Source: Actinomycetes bacterium
GTDB taxonomy: Bacteria; Actinomycetota; Coriobacteriia; Coriobacteriales; Atopobiaceae
Direction of reading: 5' to 3'
DNA: 62,045 bases
NCBI GenBank assembly: GCA_029546925.1
Contig: JAKPQM010000033.1
Span: forward strand, 1 to 62,045
Under the pieces are notes generated by a model that ran no database searches, was not told where the DNA came from, and worked only from the letters and a program-made list of their open reading frames with translations. Shown here piece by piece: positions 8,324 through 17,141 of this stretch (the first letter of the stretch is position 1; every line of letters starts with the position of its first letter). The position numbers and the translations under genes were made by a program.

Positions 8324-8992
8324 CTAGCCCTGGGCCGGCGCCTCCCCAGCCTGCGCAGGCTCGGTCGTGGATGGCTGCGTCGGGTCTGCAACCTCGTCTG
8401 AGGCGGTTGGGGCCTCCCCATCTACGGGCAGCTCCTGCGCAGGATCCTGACCGGTATCGGTCGGCTCCGCATCCGTTGCGGAAGTCTCGTCCACCTCGGT
8501 CGGCGCGGCATCCGCCGCATCCGTATCAGCCCCGTCTTCTAGGGTGGCCGCATCGTCTGTCTCCGCCTGCTCGGCTGGAGCGCCCGTCACGTACTCGATC
8601 ACCGTTGCCTGGGTTCCGATGCCCTGGCCGTCCGTTGCCGCGGTGACACCCGAGGCATAGACGCCCACGGCGATCACGCCCACGAGCAGAGCTGCGACTG
8701 CCGCGCCGAGTGCATGGCGTCGCGTTGCGTTCGGCTCGGCATCCTTGTGGGGCTCGGCATCCTTGTGGGTGTCGATGCTGTGGATGCCCTCCAGCGAACG
8801 CGAGATCACGCTGGCGTAAAGCTGCCCTGCGACCCTTGCCGCCACGGAGCCCACGACTGCGCCGATCATCGAGCCTGCGACGCCGATCTTATGGGAGAGC
8901 GCGAACGACGTCGCTGCCGCCAGCGCGCCTGCCGCCACTTGGGCTATCGTGAGGTCCCCGAAGAGGGGCTCCTTGTTCTTCTCGGTCTCCAT
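8324..8992 (-). CDS. Membrane protein with glycine-zipper-like N-terminus and long acidic tail
   Basis: 222-residue protein of no recognised family. After METEKNKEPLFGDLT come two Ala/Gly-rich hydrophobic segments, a linker with a tandem HKDAEP repeat, and a further membrane span near residues 95-115 (LGAAVAALLVGVIAVGVYA). The last 100 residues are Ala/Asp/Glu/Pro/Thr-rich, low-complexity and probably disordered, ending GEAPAQG. Start placed at 8992 because AGGAAGG precedes it; an ATG at 9028 would add 12 residues. The tail may reach across or into the cell wall; no function is proposed. Confidence 0.7.
   Translation of the reverse strand: METEKNKEPLFGDLTIAQVAAGALAAATSFALSHKIGVAGSMIGAVVGSVAARVAGQLYASVISRSLEGIHSIDTHKDAEPHKDAEPNATRRHALGAAVAALLVGVIAVGVYASGVTAATDGQGIGTQATVIEYVTGAPAEQAETDDAATLEDGADTDAADAAPTEVDETSATDAEPTDTGQDPAQELPVDGEAPTASDEVADPTQPSTTEPAQAGEAPAQG
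8733..8768. repeat. Perfect 18-bp tandem duplication inside the membrane protein gene
   Basis: GGCTCGGCATCCTTGTGG occurs twice back to back, duplicating six residues (HKDAEP) in the linker between membrane segments. It is in frame and looks like a recent slippage event. Confidence 0.85.
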
Positions 8993-9248
8993 ATTCGCCT
9001 TCCTGCGCATGTCCGGTTTCACAGGCATCTATGCTCCCACAATGTGCGGATATCCACGGTAACGCCATCAAATCATGATGCTCCGTTCACATAGGGGGGT
9101 TGCCGCAAGCATGCATCGCGCATCGTGGGCTGCGTACCCGCCACCGATTCTTTCTGCAAACCCCGGCTATTACGGCTTCGGCGCCGCGCGCCGCGCGGTA
9201 GAATGATACATGCAGGCTCTCCGTGCCCACCGATAATTGGAGGTTATC

Positions 9249-10121
9249 ATGCTTGTCAACGCCACCCAGATGCTTCAGTCCGCCGAGAAGGGCCACTATG
9301 CTGTTGGTGCGTTCAACACCAACAACCTCGAGTGGACCCGCTCCATCCTGACTGCTGCCGAGGAGCTCCAGTCCCCGATCATCGTCCAGTGCACCGCCGG
9401 TGCCGCCAAATGGCAGCAGGGCTTCAAGGTCGTCACCGATATCCTGCGCGACCTCTGCGACTACATGAAGATCACGGTGCCCGTCGTCATGCACCTCGAC
9501 CACGGCTCCTACGAGGATTGCTTCAAGGCCATCGAGGCCGGTTTCACCTCCATCATGTACGATGGCTCCCATGAGGCGAGCTTCGAGATCAACCTCGAGC
9601 GCACCGCCGAGATCGTGAAGCTCTGCCACTCCAAGGGCATCTCCGTCGAGGCCGAGGTCGGCGGCATCGGCGGCACCGAGGACGGCATCACCGCCAAGGG
9701 CGAGCTCGCCGATCCCGCACAGTGCAAGGCCATCGCCGATCTGGGCGTCGACTTCCTCGCCTGCGGCATCGGCAACATCCACGGCCTCTATCCCGATGAT
9801 TGGGAGGGCCTCTCCTTCGACCAGCTCGCGAAGATCAAGGCCGAGGTCGGCGATCTGCCGCTCGTGCTCCACGGCGGCACCGGCATCCCCACCGACCAGA
9901 TCAAGAAGGCCATCTCCATGGGCGTCTCCAAGATCAACGTCAACACCGACCTCCAGGTTGCCTTCGCCAAGGCCACCCGCGAGTTCGTCGTGAGTGGCAA
10001 GGATCTCGAGGGCAAGAATTACGATCCGCGCAAGTTCCTGAAGCCGGGTTTCGACGCCATCGTCGCCCGCACCAAGGAGCTCATGGTCGACTTCGGAAGC
10101 GACGGTAAGGGCTGGGCATAG
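9249..10121 (+). CDS. fba: Class II fructose-1,6-bisphosphate aldolase
   Basis: 290-residue zinc aldolase cleaving fructose-1,6-bisphosphate to DHAP and glyceraldehyde-3-phosphate in glycolysis. Family landmarks are in order: VNATQMLQSAEKGHYAVGAFN, the metal site LDHGSYEDC, AEVGGIGGTEDG, the histidine in GNIHGLY, HGGTGIP and the phosphate-binding KINVNTDLQ. Length is standard. ATG at 9249 is preceded by GGAGG with ideal spacing. A -10-like TAGAAT lies at 9199-9204. This is the housekeeping aldolase; a second, GatY-like one is at 28.8 kb. No clear terminator separates it from the membrane protein gene 26 bp downstream. Confidence 0.96.
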   Translation: MLVNATQMLQSAEKGHYAVGAFNTNNLEWTRSILTAAEELQSPIIVQCTAGAAKWQQGFKVVTDILRDLCDYMKITVPVVMHLDHGSYEDCFKAIEAGFTSIMYDGSHEASFEINLERTAEIVKLCHSKGISVEAEVGGIGGTEDGITAKGELADPAQCKAIADLGVDFLACGIGNIHGLYPDDWEGLSFDQLAKIKAEVGDLPLVLHGGTGIPTDQIKKAISMGVSKINVNTDLQVAFAKATREFVVSGKDLEGKNYDPRKFLKPGFDAIVARTKELMVDFGSDGKGWA

Positions 10122-10147
10122 GCGCCTCGGCTTCTTGAGCAAGGATC

Positions 10148-12178
10148 ATGTGGCCCGAGTTTTTCATAGCGTGCTCCCTGGGCGCAGCATTCCTGCTGTG
10201 CCCAGGGTATCTTTTTTTGCGCGTGTTCAGGATGGCGCGCGGGTATGCGGTCTGCGCGGCACCGCTGTTCTCGACGCTGCTGTTCTCAATCCTGGGCATC
10301 ATATACGAATCGACCGGCATCTTCGCAGATCCCGTTTCCGTCATCCTCATCCCAACAGCGCTCCTCGCGCTGATATCCGTTGCGCTTCTCCTGGCGGCGA
10401 AGGATACGGCACAGGGCGACCAGGCAGACATTTCCCCTAGGGTCATCCTCCTCTATGCGGCGGTGGGGCTTGTCGCGGGTGCGCTCATCTTCGTGAGCCA
10501 GCTTGAGGGTCCGCTCTCATTCCTCGAGTCGTGGGACGAGGTCCACCATCTCAACGGAACCCAGGCTTTCGCAGAGTCCGGCGTGTTCTCATTCTTCTAC
10601 AGCTCATCGTATACTGCGCAGGAAGCGGCCACCATAGCGCCTGTGGAGGCGGGGGGCTTCTATCCTTCGGGATGGCAGGTCGTCTGCGCCTTGGTGGTGC
10701 AGGCGGTGAGGGTTCCGGCGTCCCTTGCGATCAATGCGGTCAACTACATCTACTCCTCGTTGGTGTTTCCCTTGGGGATGGCGCTTTTCCTGGCCCTTCT
10801 CTTCGAGAATGACAAGAAGCTGCTGATCGTCGGTTCCCTCGTGAGCGTGTCCTTCGTGGCATTTCCCTGGCTCCTCATCTGCTGGGGTCCGATCTTCCCC
10901 AATCTCGCGGCATTCTGCGGGGTTCCTGCCGCCTGCGCTTTTTTCCTGAGGTCGTATCGGGAGCAATCGATCCTGAAGGCTATCAGGGATCTTGCCCTCT
11001 TCCTGCTCGGCCTTCTGGGCATCATGTTCCTCCAACCGAATGGGATATTCGTGGTCGCGGTCATGATAGGCTCGTTCCTCATCCAGGAAGCCCTGCAGGG
11101 CTGCCTGCAGGAAAGGATCGGATTCGCCTCGAAGGACCATGTCCGCGATGCGCTGGTGCTCACCTTCCTGCTCGCGGTGCTCTGGTTCGCTGTTAACAGG
11201 ATGCCCTCGTTGCGGGGGCTCGTCGAATTCAATTGGGAGAGCTACCAATCCCCGGCCCGCGCACTCATCAACTTCACCATCCTCGGCTATGTCGATGGCT
11301 TCTTCACGGAATCCGCTGCCCAGCCGGTGCTGGCAATCCTTCTCGTCTATGGCATCGCGCGTGCTCTTCAGAAGAAGAGCCACGTCTGGCTCTTCCAGTC
11401 CTATCTGTTCTGGGGGGCCGCCTTGGTGCTCAGCACGTCCACCGAGGGTCCGCTCAAGCATCTTCTCGCCGGTTTCTGGTATACCGATCACTGCAGGCTC
11501 GCATCTGCTGCCGCAATCAGCGCCATCCCGCTTGCCACCATAGGTGTTGGCGACCTCCTGCAACGCCTCGCCGCGGTTTTCGGGAACAGGTTGCCAAAGG
11601 GCAGGGAGCGGCTGGCTGGAGCGGCGGCGGCTGTCCTCTACGTGGCCGTCATCTTCTTCCCCAATTTCCACATTCCGGGCATCGCAGAGGTGCGAACGGG
11701 ATTCGGGCAGCTCTGCTCGGCGATAGCATTTAACTACAGGGCCGAGGGGGGGATGCTCGATACGGACGAGCTGGCTTTCCTCGAGGAGGTCGCAGAGATC
11801 GTCCCGGAAGGGGCGATTGTTGCGAACAACCCCTTGGACGGCAGCGTCTTCGCGTACGGTGCCTATGATATTCATATCCTGTATCGTTTCGTTTCCGGCT
11901 ACGAATCATCCGAGCGGGAAAGCAGCAGGATCATCCGCTCCAGCTTGGACGAGCTCCTCTCGGATGACGCGGTGAGGGAGGCGACCGATGATCTGAGGGT
12001 CGAGTACGTGCTGCTCCTCAATGTCGACTCCCCATCCTCAGGCTACATCAATTACGTGATGGGAGACGGTACGGCGGATTGGGCCGGCCTCTACGGCATC
12101 ACCGACGAGACCCCCGGCTTCATACTGGTCCTCGAAGAGGGCGACATGAGGCTCTACAAGTTGGACGAGGCGGCATAG
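10148..12178 (+). CDS. Large polytopic membrane protein, GT-C glycosyltransferase-like (DUF6541-like)
   Basis: 676-residue protein with about a dozen hydrophobic segments in the first 510 residues and a C-terminal extracytoplasmic domain (from about HIPGIAEVRTGFG to the end). The first loop holds acidic/histidine residues (SWDEVHHLNGTQAF), as in GT-C enzymes that use polyprenyl-phosphate sugars. Such proteins commonly glycosylate surface polymers in Actinobacteria. It begins a run of five surface-glycan genes on the plus strand. A separate GT2 plus DUF2304 pair at 17 kb could supply the lipid-linked sugar donor, which is inference. Confidence 0.7.
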   Translation: MWPEFFIACSLGAAFLLCPGYLFLRVFRMARGYAVCAAPLFSTLLFSILGIIYESTGIFADPVSVILIPTALLALISVALLLAAKDTAQGDQADISPRVILLYAAVGLVAGALIFVSQLEGPLSFLESWDEVHHLNGTQAFAESGVFSFFYSSSYTAQEAATIAPVEAGGFYPSGWQVVCALVVQAVRVPASLAINAVNYIYSSLVFPLGMALFLALLFENDKKLLIVGSLVSVSFVAFPWLLICWGPIFPNLAAFCGVPAACAFFLRSYREQSILKAIRDLALFLLGLLGIMFLQPNGIFVVAVMIGSFLIQEALQGCLQERIGFASKDHVRDALVLTFLLAVLWFAVNRMPSLRGLVEFNWESYQSPARALINFTILGYVDGFFTESAAQPVLAILLVYGIARALQKKSHVWLFQSYLFWGAALVLSTSTEGPLKHLLAGFWYTDHCRLASAAAISAIPLATIGVGDLLQRLAAVFGNRLPKGRERLAGAAAAVLYVAVIFFPNFHIPGIAEVRTGFGQLCSAIAFNYRAEGGMLDTDELAFLEEVAEIVPEGAIVANNPLDGSVFAYGAYDIHILYRFVSGYESSERESSRIIRSSLDELLSDDAVREATDDLRVEYVLLLNVDSPSSGYINYVMGDGTADWAGLYGITDETPGFILVLEEGDMRLYKLDEAA

Positions 12179-12180
12179 CG

Positions 12181-13311
12181 TTGGGGTACAGCTACGCTAT
12201 AGTCTCCGCGCTCTACCATCCCCATACGGGCGGAGTGGAGAACTTCACGCGCCATCTCGCCCATGAGCTCGTGTTGCAGGGCAATACCGCCACCGTTATC
12301 ACCTCCCGCCTCTCCGAGGACGAGCCGGAAGTCGAGGAGCAGGATGACGGCGTGCGCGTCTATCGGCTGCCCTCCCGCGTCCTTTTAGGCGGAAGGTTGC
12401 CGCTGGTGCGCAAGAACCGCAGGTATAGGGAGCTCTTCTCCGAGCTTGCGGGGCTGCCGTTCGATCGCGTGCTCGTCAACACGCGCTTCTATCCGCTCAG
12501 CATAGAAGGCCTCCGCTTGGCGCGGCGGCTCGGCGCGGAAGCCGTCGTCCTCGACCACGGCTCGGCATATCTTTCGCTGGGAACCCCGTGCATCGATGCC
12601 TGCATCAGAGGATACGAGCATGCGATGACGGCCAAGGCCAGATCGTTCCATCCTGTTTTCGCGGGCATCTCGAGGAAAAGCTGCGCATGGCTTGCGACCT
12701 TCGGCATCCGCACAGCGCATGTCATCCCCAATGCCATCGATGCGCATAAGTTCAGGAACTGCGCGTCCCATCGGGATTTCCGGGCAGAATTCTCGATCGG
12801 AGCGGAGACGAAGCTCATCGCGTTCGTGGGGAGGCTCGCCCCGGAAAAGGGCGCCGAACAGCTCGCCGACGCTGCGGCGCTCCTCGGTGACGGCTATGCC
12901 TTCCTCTTCGCGGGGGAGGGGCACCTCCGCAGGTCGATCGAGAAGAAAGGCCTCTCGAACGTCGTCCTGCTCGGCAACGTTTCCCGGGGAGATGTCTCGG
13001 CGCTCTTGAGCCAAAGCGATGCGCTCTGCCTCCCTACGCGCTCCGAGGGCTTCTGCACCGCCCTGCTCGAGGCGCGCGCGTGGAACCTGCCCTGCGTGGT
13101 CACCGACGTGGGCGGGGTGGATGAGATCTTCGGGAACGGCTCGCCCGCGGCGTTCATCCTCGCCAGCACCTCGCCCGCAGACATCGCCGAGAAGCTCGAT
13201 GAAGCTGCGCATGCATCTGCGCCGATACCATCAAGCATGCATGAGACGAGGTGTTCTTGGCGTGATACCGTTACGGGTGTGGAGCGGGCATTTGCCTGTT
13301 CTCCAGAATAG
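12181..13311 (+). CDS. GT4-family glycosyltransferase
   Basis: 376-residue GT-B fold enzyme transferring a nucleotide-activated sugar to a lipid-linked or surface glycan acceptor. The N-domain has YHPHTGGVENFTRHLA; the C-domain has PNAIDAHKF, FVGRLAPEKGAEQL and the donor-binding EGFCTALLE (E-x7-E). I chose the TTG at 12181, two bases after the upstream stop, because the sequence GYSYAIVSALYHP then begins directly like a GT4 N-terminus. Donor and acceptor are unknown. Confidence 0.85.
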   Translation: MGYSYAIVSALYHPHTGGVENFTRHLAHELVLQGNTATVITSRLSEDEPEVEEQDDGVRVYRLPSRVLLGGRLPLVRKNRRYRELFSELAGLPFDRVLVNTRFYPLSIEGLRLARRLGAEAVVLDHGSAYLSLGTPCIDACIRGYEHAMTAKARSFHPVFAGISRKSCAWLATFGIRTAHVIPNAIDAHKFRNCASHRDFRAEFSIGAETKLIAFVGRLAPEKGAEQLADAAALLGDGYAFLFAGEGHLRRSIEKKGLSNVVLLGNVSRGDVSALLSQSDALCLPTRSEGFCTALLEARAWNLPCVVTDVGGVDEIFGNGSPAAFILASTSPADIAEKLDEAAHASAPIPSSMHETRCSWRDTVTGVERAFACSPE

Positions 13312-13359
13312 TAGATAATCATACCGTTTCTTTTTTCGGAGGATGGATGGTGCGGGTTC

Positions 13360-14610
13360 GTGTCGGATAGTTTTAAGCAAAGCAAAGCTGGTCTGTTCTG
13401 GAATGCTGCAGGGAGCACCTCGATGGCGCTCCAGTCCTTCGTGCTGCTCATCGCGGTCACGAGGATCTGCGGGACTGAGATCGCGGGCACATATTCGGTG
13501 GCCTTTGCCGTTGCACAGGTTCTGTGGACCATAGGTGTCTTCGAGGCTACCACGTTCTTTACGACGGATGCCGCAAATCGGTTCTCCGCAGAGCAGTACC
13601 TTGCCTTCAAGATATGCTCCTGCTCCCTGATGCTGATCTGCGGACTGGCGTATGTCCTGTTTCGCAGCCTTCCTCCCTATAGCGCCCATCTGACCATAGC
13701 GCTTTGCTGCTTCAAGCTGGTCGACGCATTCAACGAGTACTTCTTCGCCCTCTTCCAGAAGAACGGGAAGCTCGATGTGGCGGGCTTCTCTGTTTTCTGC
13801 CAAGCGGTGCTGTCCACGGCGGTCCTCATCGTCTCGCTTGTGCTGGGCAGGGATGTCCTTTTAGCTGTTGTTCTCGCAACTGCGGGGAAGATCATCTTCA
13901 ACAGCGCCTACAACCTGATGATGACGAGACGCTACGTCTCTCTGGGCTTGCCAGACTTCTTCCTAGAGGATCTCTCTGGTATTTTTTGGGGCTTGCTTCC
14001 TCTTTTTTTGGCAGCATTTTGCTCGAATTATATTGCGAATATCACGAAATTCGCCATCGAACAGTCTTCCGTCGCCTCGCTGCAGGCAGTCTACAACATT
14101 CTTTTCATGCCGTCATTCGCTATCAATCTACTTGTGTTGTTTTTCCTGCGTCCGTCCCTGACCGTTCTGGCCGAGTATTGGCGTGCCCCTGCATTATCGA
14201 AGTTCCGGCATAGGATCGTAAAGCTGCTTGCCGGGGTCTTGGTTGTCTCCATTTTCGTCATTTTCGTTGCCGGCATAGTGGGCATTCCGCTCTTGGAGAT
14301 AGTGTTCGGGGTGGACTTGGAGGGGCAGACTCCCTGCCTCCTCGTTCTCTTGGTCGGAAGCGGCCTTGCCTCCGCATCCTTGGTTTTCTATAACGTATTC
14401 ATCGTGATGAGGCGGCAGATCGTCGTGCTTGCCGTGTACTGCTTCGTGGCCCTGATCTGCTTTCCCATCTCCAAAGTGATGGTCGATGCGTGGGGTCTTA
14501 TGGGAGCGGCGTATTCGTATGTGGCGGTATACGGAATCATGTTCTCGATCTTCGCTGCAAGCTATTGTATTCTGATGCACTCCGTTTTGGCCCACAGGTC
14601 AGGCGAATAG
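13360..14610 (+). CDS. Wzx/MATE-type polysaccharide flippase
   Basis: 416-residue membrane protein with about 12-14 hydrophobic spans, starting SDSFKQSKAGLFWNAAGST, a typical N-terminus of O-antigen/teichoic-acid exporters of the MOP superfamily. It would flip undecaprenyl-linked repeat units outward. GTG start at 13360. Base composition is visibly less GC-rich than the flanking housekeeping genes, as is common in exchanged glycan loci. It sits between two GT4 genes in one transcription direction. Confidence 0.85.
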   Translation: MSDSFKQSKAGLFWNAAGSTSMALQSFVLLIAVTRICGTEIAGTYSVAFAVAQVLWTIGVFEATTFFTTDAANRFSAEQYLAFKICSCSLMLICGLAYVLFRSLPPYSAHLTIALCCFKLVDAFNEYFFALFQKNGKLDVAGFSVFCQAVLSTAVLIVSLVLGRDVLLAVVLATAGKIIFNSAYNLMMTRRYVSLGLPDFFLEDLSGIFWGLLPLFLAAFCSNYIANITKFAIEQSSVASLQAVYNILFMPSFAINLLVLFFLRPSLTVLAEYWRAPALSKFRHRIVKLLAGVLVVSIFVIFVAGIVGIPLLEIVFGVDLEGQTPCLLVLLVGSGLASASLVFYNVFIVMRRQIVVLAVYCFVALICFPISKVMVDAWGLMGAAYSYVAVYGIMFSIFAASYCILMHSVLAHRSGE

Positions 14611-14625
14611 AGAAGGGCGGGTTTC

Positions 14626-15774
14626 ATGGCGACTGCCATTCGGACGTTGCAGGTCATCCGTAAGATGGATCGAGGAGGAGCAGAGACCCTCCTCATGAAC
14701 CTTCTCCGGGTTATCCCCTCTGATGAGTTTACGTTCGATTTTGCGGTGCACACCGATGAGGTCGGCGACTATGATGAGGAGATACTATCGCGCGGAGGCT
14801 CTATCTTTCATCTCCCAGCCTTTACCGGTATCAACTATGTTGCTTATAGGAAGGCCTGCAAGCGCCTGTTCGGTTCAACCCAGCACTATGACATAGTGCA
14901 CGGGCACCAAGGAAGCTGCGCGGCAATCTATCTTGCCGAGGCGAAGAGGCACGGCTCTGCCGCTATCGCCCATAGCCATAATACGGAAGGCTCTGCGCCC
15001 CTGCTCCAAGCCCTCGCTTTCAATGTCGTGGCCCGACCGGTCAGATGGGTTGCAGATTATTTCATAGGATGCTCGAGACAAGCTGGTATCGACCGGTTCG
15101 GGGAGGGGATAGTCGAGTCCGACCGGTTCAGCTTTCTACCCAACGGAATCGACTCCGCCGCATTCGCCTTCTCGGCGGAGGCACGCAGAGAAATCCGGCA
15201 TGACCTTGGCGTGGGAGACGGTCTTCTCGTGGGCCATATCGGGAGGCTGACGTATCAGAAGAATCACGCGTTCCTCTTGGATCTGTTCGTAAAAGTTATG
15301 GAGAGAGATGGGTCGGCGAAGCTGCTCCTCATCGGGAGGGGCGAGCTCGAAGGTGAGATACAGCAGAAGGTCAGGGAGCTTGGCTTATCAGATCGTGTGT
15401 TGATGTTGGGGGTGAGGGATGATATCTCCGCGATCCTGTCTGCAATGGACATCTTCGTTCTGCCCTCTCATGCAGAGGGGCTCCCTTTAGTGAGTATCGA
15501 AGCCCAGGCTTCTGGATTGCCATGTCTTTTCAGCGAGGGGATTCCATATGATGCAGTGCTCTCGGACCGCGCGCGAATCTTGAGCTTATCCCACGGAGCC
15601 GATGCGTGGGCGGATGCCATCGTCTCGACCGCCCGTAGACATGCACAGGATGATCGACATGATGGGATACGGATCGTTGTGGATGCCGGGTATGACATCG
15701 CCGACTGTGCGCAAAAGCTGTGCTCGATCTATGCTAGGTTGAGCAGCCGGGGTTCTGCGGAGGATCTGCGTTGA
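14626..15774 (+). CDS. GT4-family glycosyltransferase (EpsF-like)
   Basis: 382-residue GT-B enzyme. The N-terminus LQVIRKMDRGGAETLLMNLL is typical of EpsF/CapM-type transferases; the C-domain has PNGIDSAAF, HIGRLTYQKNHAFL and EGLPLVSIE. It lies 15 bp after the flippase stop with a good ribosome site (AGAAGGGCGG). It shares the somewhat lower GC of the flippase. It probably adds one sugar of the exported repeat unit; specificity cannot be read. Confidence 0.88.
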   Translation: MATAIRTLQVIRKMDRGGAETLLMNLLRVIPSDEFTFDFAVHTDEVGDYDEEILSRGGSIFHLPAFTGINYVAYRKACKRLFGSTQHYDIVHGHQGSCAAIYLAEAKRHGSAAIAHSHNTEGSAPLLQALAFNVVARPVRWVADYFIGCSRQAGIDRFGEGIVESDRFSFLPNGIDSAAFAFSAEARREIRHDLGVGDGLLVGHIGRLTYQKNHAFLLDLFVKVMERDGSAKLLLIGRGELEGEIQQKVRELGLSDRVLMLGVRDDISAILSAMDIFVLPSHAEGLPLVSIEAQASGLPCLFSEGIPYDAVLSDRARILSLSHGADAWADAIVSTARRHAQDDRHDGIRIVVDAGYDIADCAQKLCSIYARLSSRGSAEDLR

Positions 15775-15884
15775 CGCGCAATCTTCTATTCATCCCGTTA
15801 TGGATGTATCGTCCCAGAGGTAGGTAGAAGCTCTCGAATGCTGTCCGTTTTGCCGTCCTTTTCGCTGATGAGTCCACATGAGAG

Positions 15885-16763
15885 GTGCAAGAAGTGGCTG
15901 ATATCGCATATCGTCAGTATGATCCGGATGTCCTGCGCCGGCTCCAAGCCGCCGAGTTGGAGGTATTGAAGGCGTTCGACGAGATATGCCGCGAACTCGA
16001 TCTGCGCTACTTCGTCCATTACGGTGCTCTCATAGGCGCCCTTCGCCATGGCGGTCCCATCCCGTGGGATGACGATATCGACGTGGCGATGCCCCGGAAG
16101 GACTTCTCGGCCTTCGTCGCTTACTGCGACGAGCATCCCGAGATGGAGTGGGGCTACATGGATCCGACCCACCATCCGGAGTGCGCGAACATCGTCCCGA
16201 TCTTCTATAGGAAGGGGACGGTCTTCGCGGAGGACGATATCGGATGGCAGCCGGGGATAAGCATCGATATCTTCCCCTTCGACCATGTCGCGGACGATGC
16301 GGGGAAGAGGGCGGGGGAGATCCGCCGCGCCACGTTCTTGCGCCGGCTGCTCTATCTCTGCTATCGCGACCCCCTCATCCCGCTCGAAGGTTGGAAATAC
16401 CATGTTGCGAAAGCGCTCTGCAAGATCGCACGCTGGGGCATCGTGCTCTTCAGGGTGAAGGGGGCAGACGTCTTCCGCTCCTTCGAATCTAAGAACAGGC
16501 AGACCGACCAGAGGAACGCCGGCAGCTCGCAGATGACCACGTTTTTCGCTGCCGTTCCGCTCAAAAGCCTCTTATCGGCGGATCAATTCGAGGGATCCGA
16601 CCTGCCGTTCGCAGGGACGACGATCCGTGGGCCGAAAGACCCGGACGGGCTTCTGAGAACAGTCTACGGAGACTACATGCAGCTTCCGCCGGAAGGCGAG
16701 CGCGTGAACCACTGCCCCGCCCATCTCGATTTCGGAGACGGGTGCGGCGATGTCCTCAGCTAG
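15885..16763 (+). CDS. licD: LicD-family phosphotransferase
   Basis: 292-residue member of the LicD/fukutin-type nucleotidyl/phosphotransferase family, which adds phosphocholine or related phospho-substituents to surface glycans. The hallmark is visible: YGALIGALRHGGPIPWDDDID, with the DDDID metal-binding cluster near residue 65. Further family features are the FPF motif in SIDIFPFDHVADD and a C-terminal VYGDYMQLPP. GTG at 15885 is the longest start; GTG at 15894 (MADIAYRQ) has the better-spaced GAGAGG upstream and may be the true one. It overlaps the convergent DUF2304 gene by 8 bp. Confidence 0.9.
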   Translation: MQEVADIAYRQYDPDVLRRLQAAELEVLKAFDEICRELDLRYFVHYGALIGALRHGGPIPWDDDIDVAMPRKDFSAFVAYCDEHPEMEWGYMDPTHHPECANIVPIFYRKGTVFAEDDIGWQPGISIDIFPFDHVADDAGKRAGEIRRATFLRRLLYLCYRDPLIPLEGWKYHVAKALCKIARWGIVLFRVKGADVFRSFESKNRQTDQRNAGSSQMTTFFAAVPLKSLLSADQFEGSDLPFAGTTIRGPKDPDGLLRTVYGDYMQLPPEGERVNHCPAHLDFGDGCGDVLS

Positions 16764-17133
16764 CGCGGCCTGAAGGACCCCGTTGCCCGGAGCGTCGGTC
16801 GTCGGCCATCTCCTCCCGCAGCGCGATGCTCTGTGCGAGCCGATCAACTTTGTGCTTGAGCTTGGATATCTCGGACGAGTTCGAGAACTCCTTGACGAGG
16901 AGGATCGCTATCACGGCGAGGAACACGAAGTTGCTCGCCGACATGAAGCCGAACAGGTTCGAGAAGAACGTCGGAATCCCCGGGAAGATGGCGCACAGCA
17001 CCAGGACGGCTGCAAGGATGATCCAGAAGACGGAGTCCTCGATTTGGATCATCTCCTTGCGCACGCGGCCGATGACGATGAGAAACGTTATCGCAGCGCC
17101 GACGATGAGGAGGACGCGAAGCGCACCGGACAT
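16756..17133 (-). CDS. DUF2304 small membrane protein
   Basis: 125-residue protein with three hydrophobic helices (ALRVLLIVGAAITFLIVIG, VFWIILAAVLVLCAI and FVFLAVIAILLVKEF) and a C-terminal coiled-coil/charged tail. This is the DUF2304 pattern, routinely encoded beside GT2 dolichyl-phosphate-mannose-synthase-like enzymes and thought to assist them at the membrane. It starts 8 bp after the GT2 stop with AGGAG correctly placed. Confidence 0.82.
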   Translation of the reverse strand: MSGALRVLLIVGAAITFLIVIGRVRKEMIQIEDSVFWIILAAVLVLCAIFPGIPTFFSNLFGFMSASNFVFLAVIAILLVKEFSNSSEISKLKHKVDRLAQSIALREEMADDRRSGQRGPSGRAS

Positions 17134-17141
17134 CTGGACTC

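Noticed and set aside
6178-8421. 747-codon minus-strand open frame opposite the flavoenzyme
   Set aside because: The plus-strand frame contains all cofactor motifs of the enoate-reductase family; the minus frame is its low-complexity mirror.
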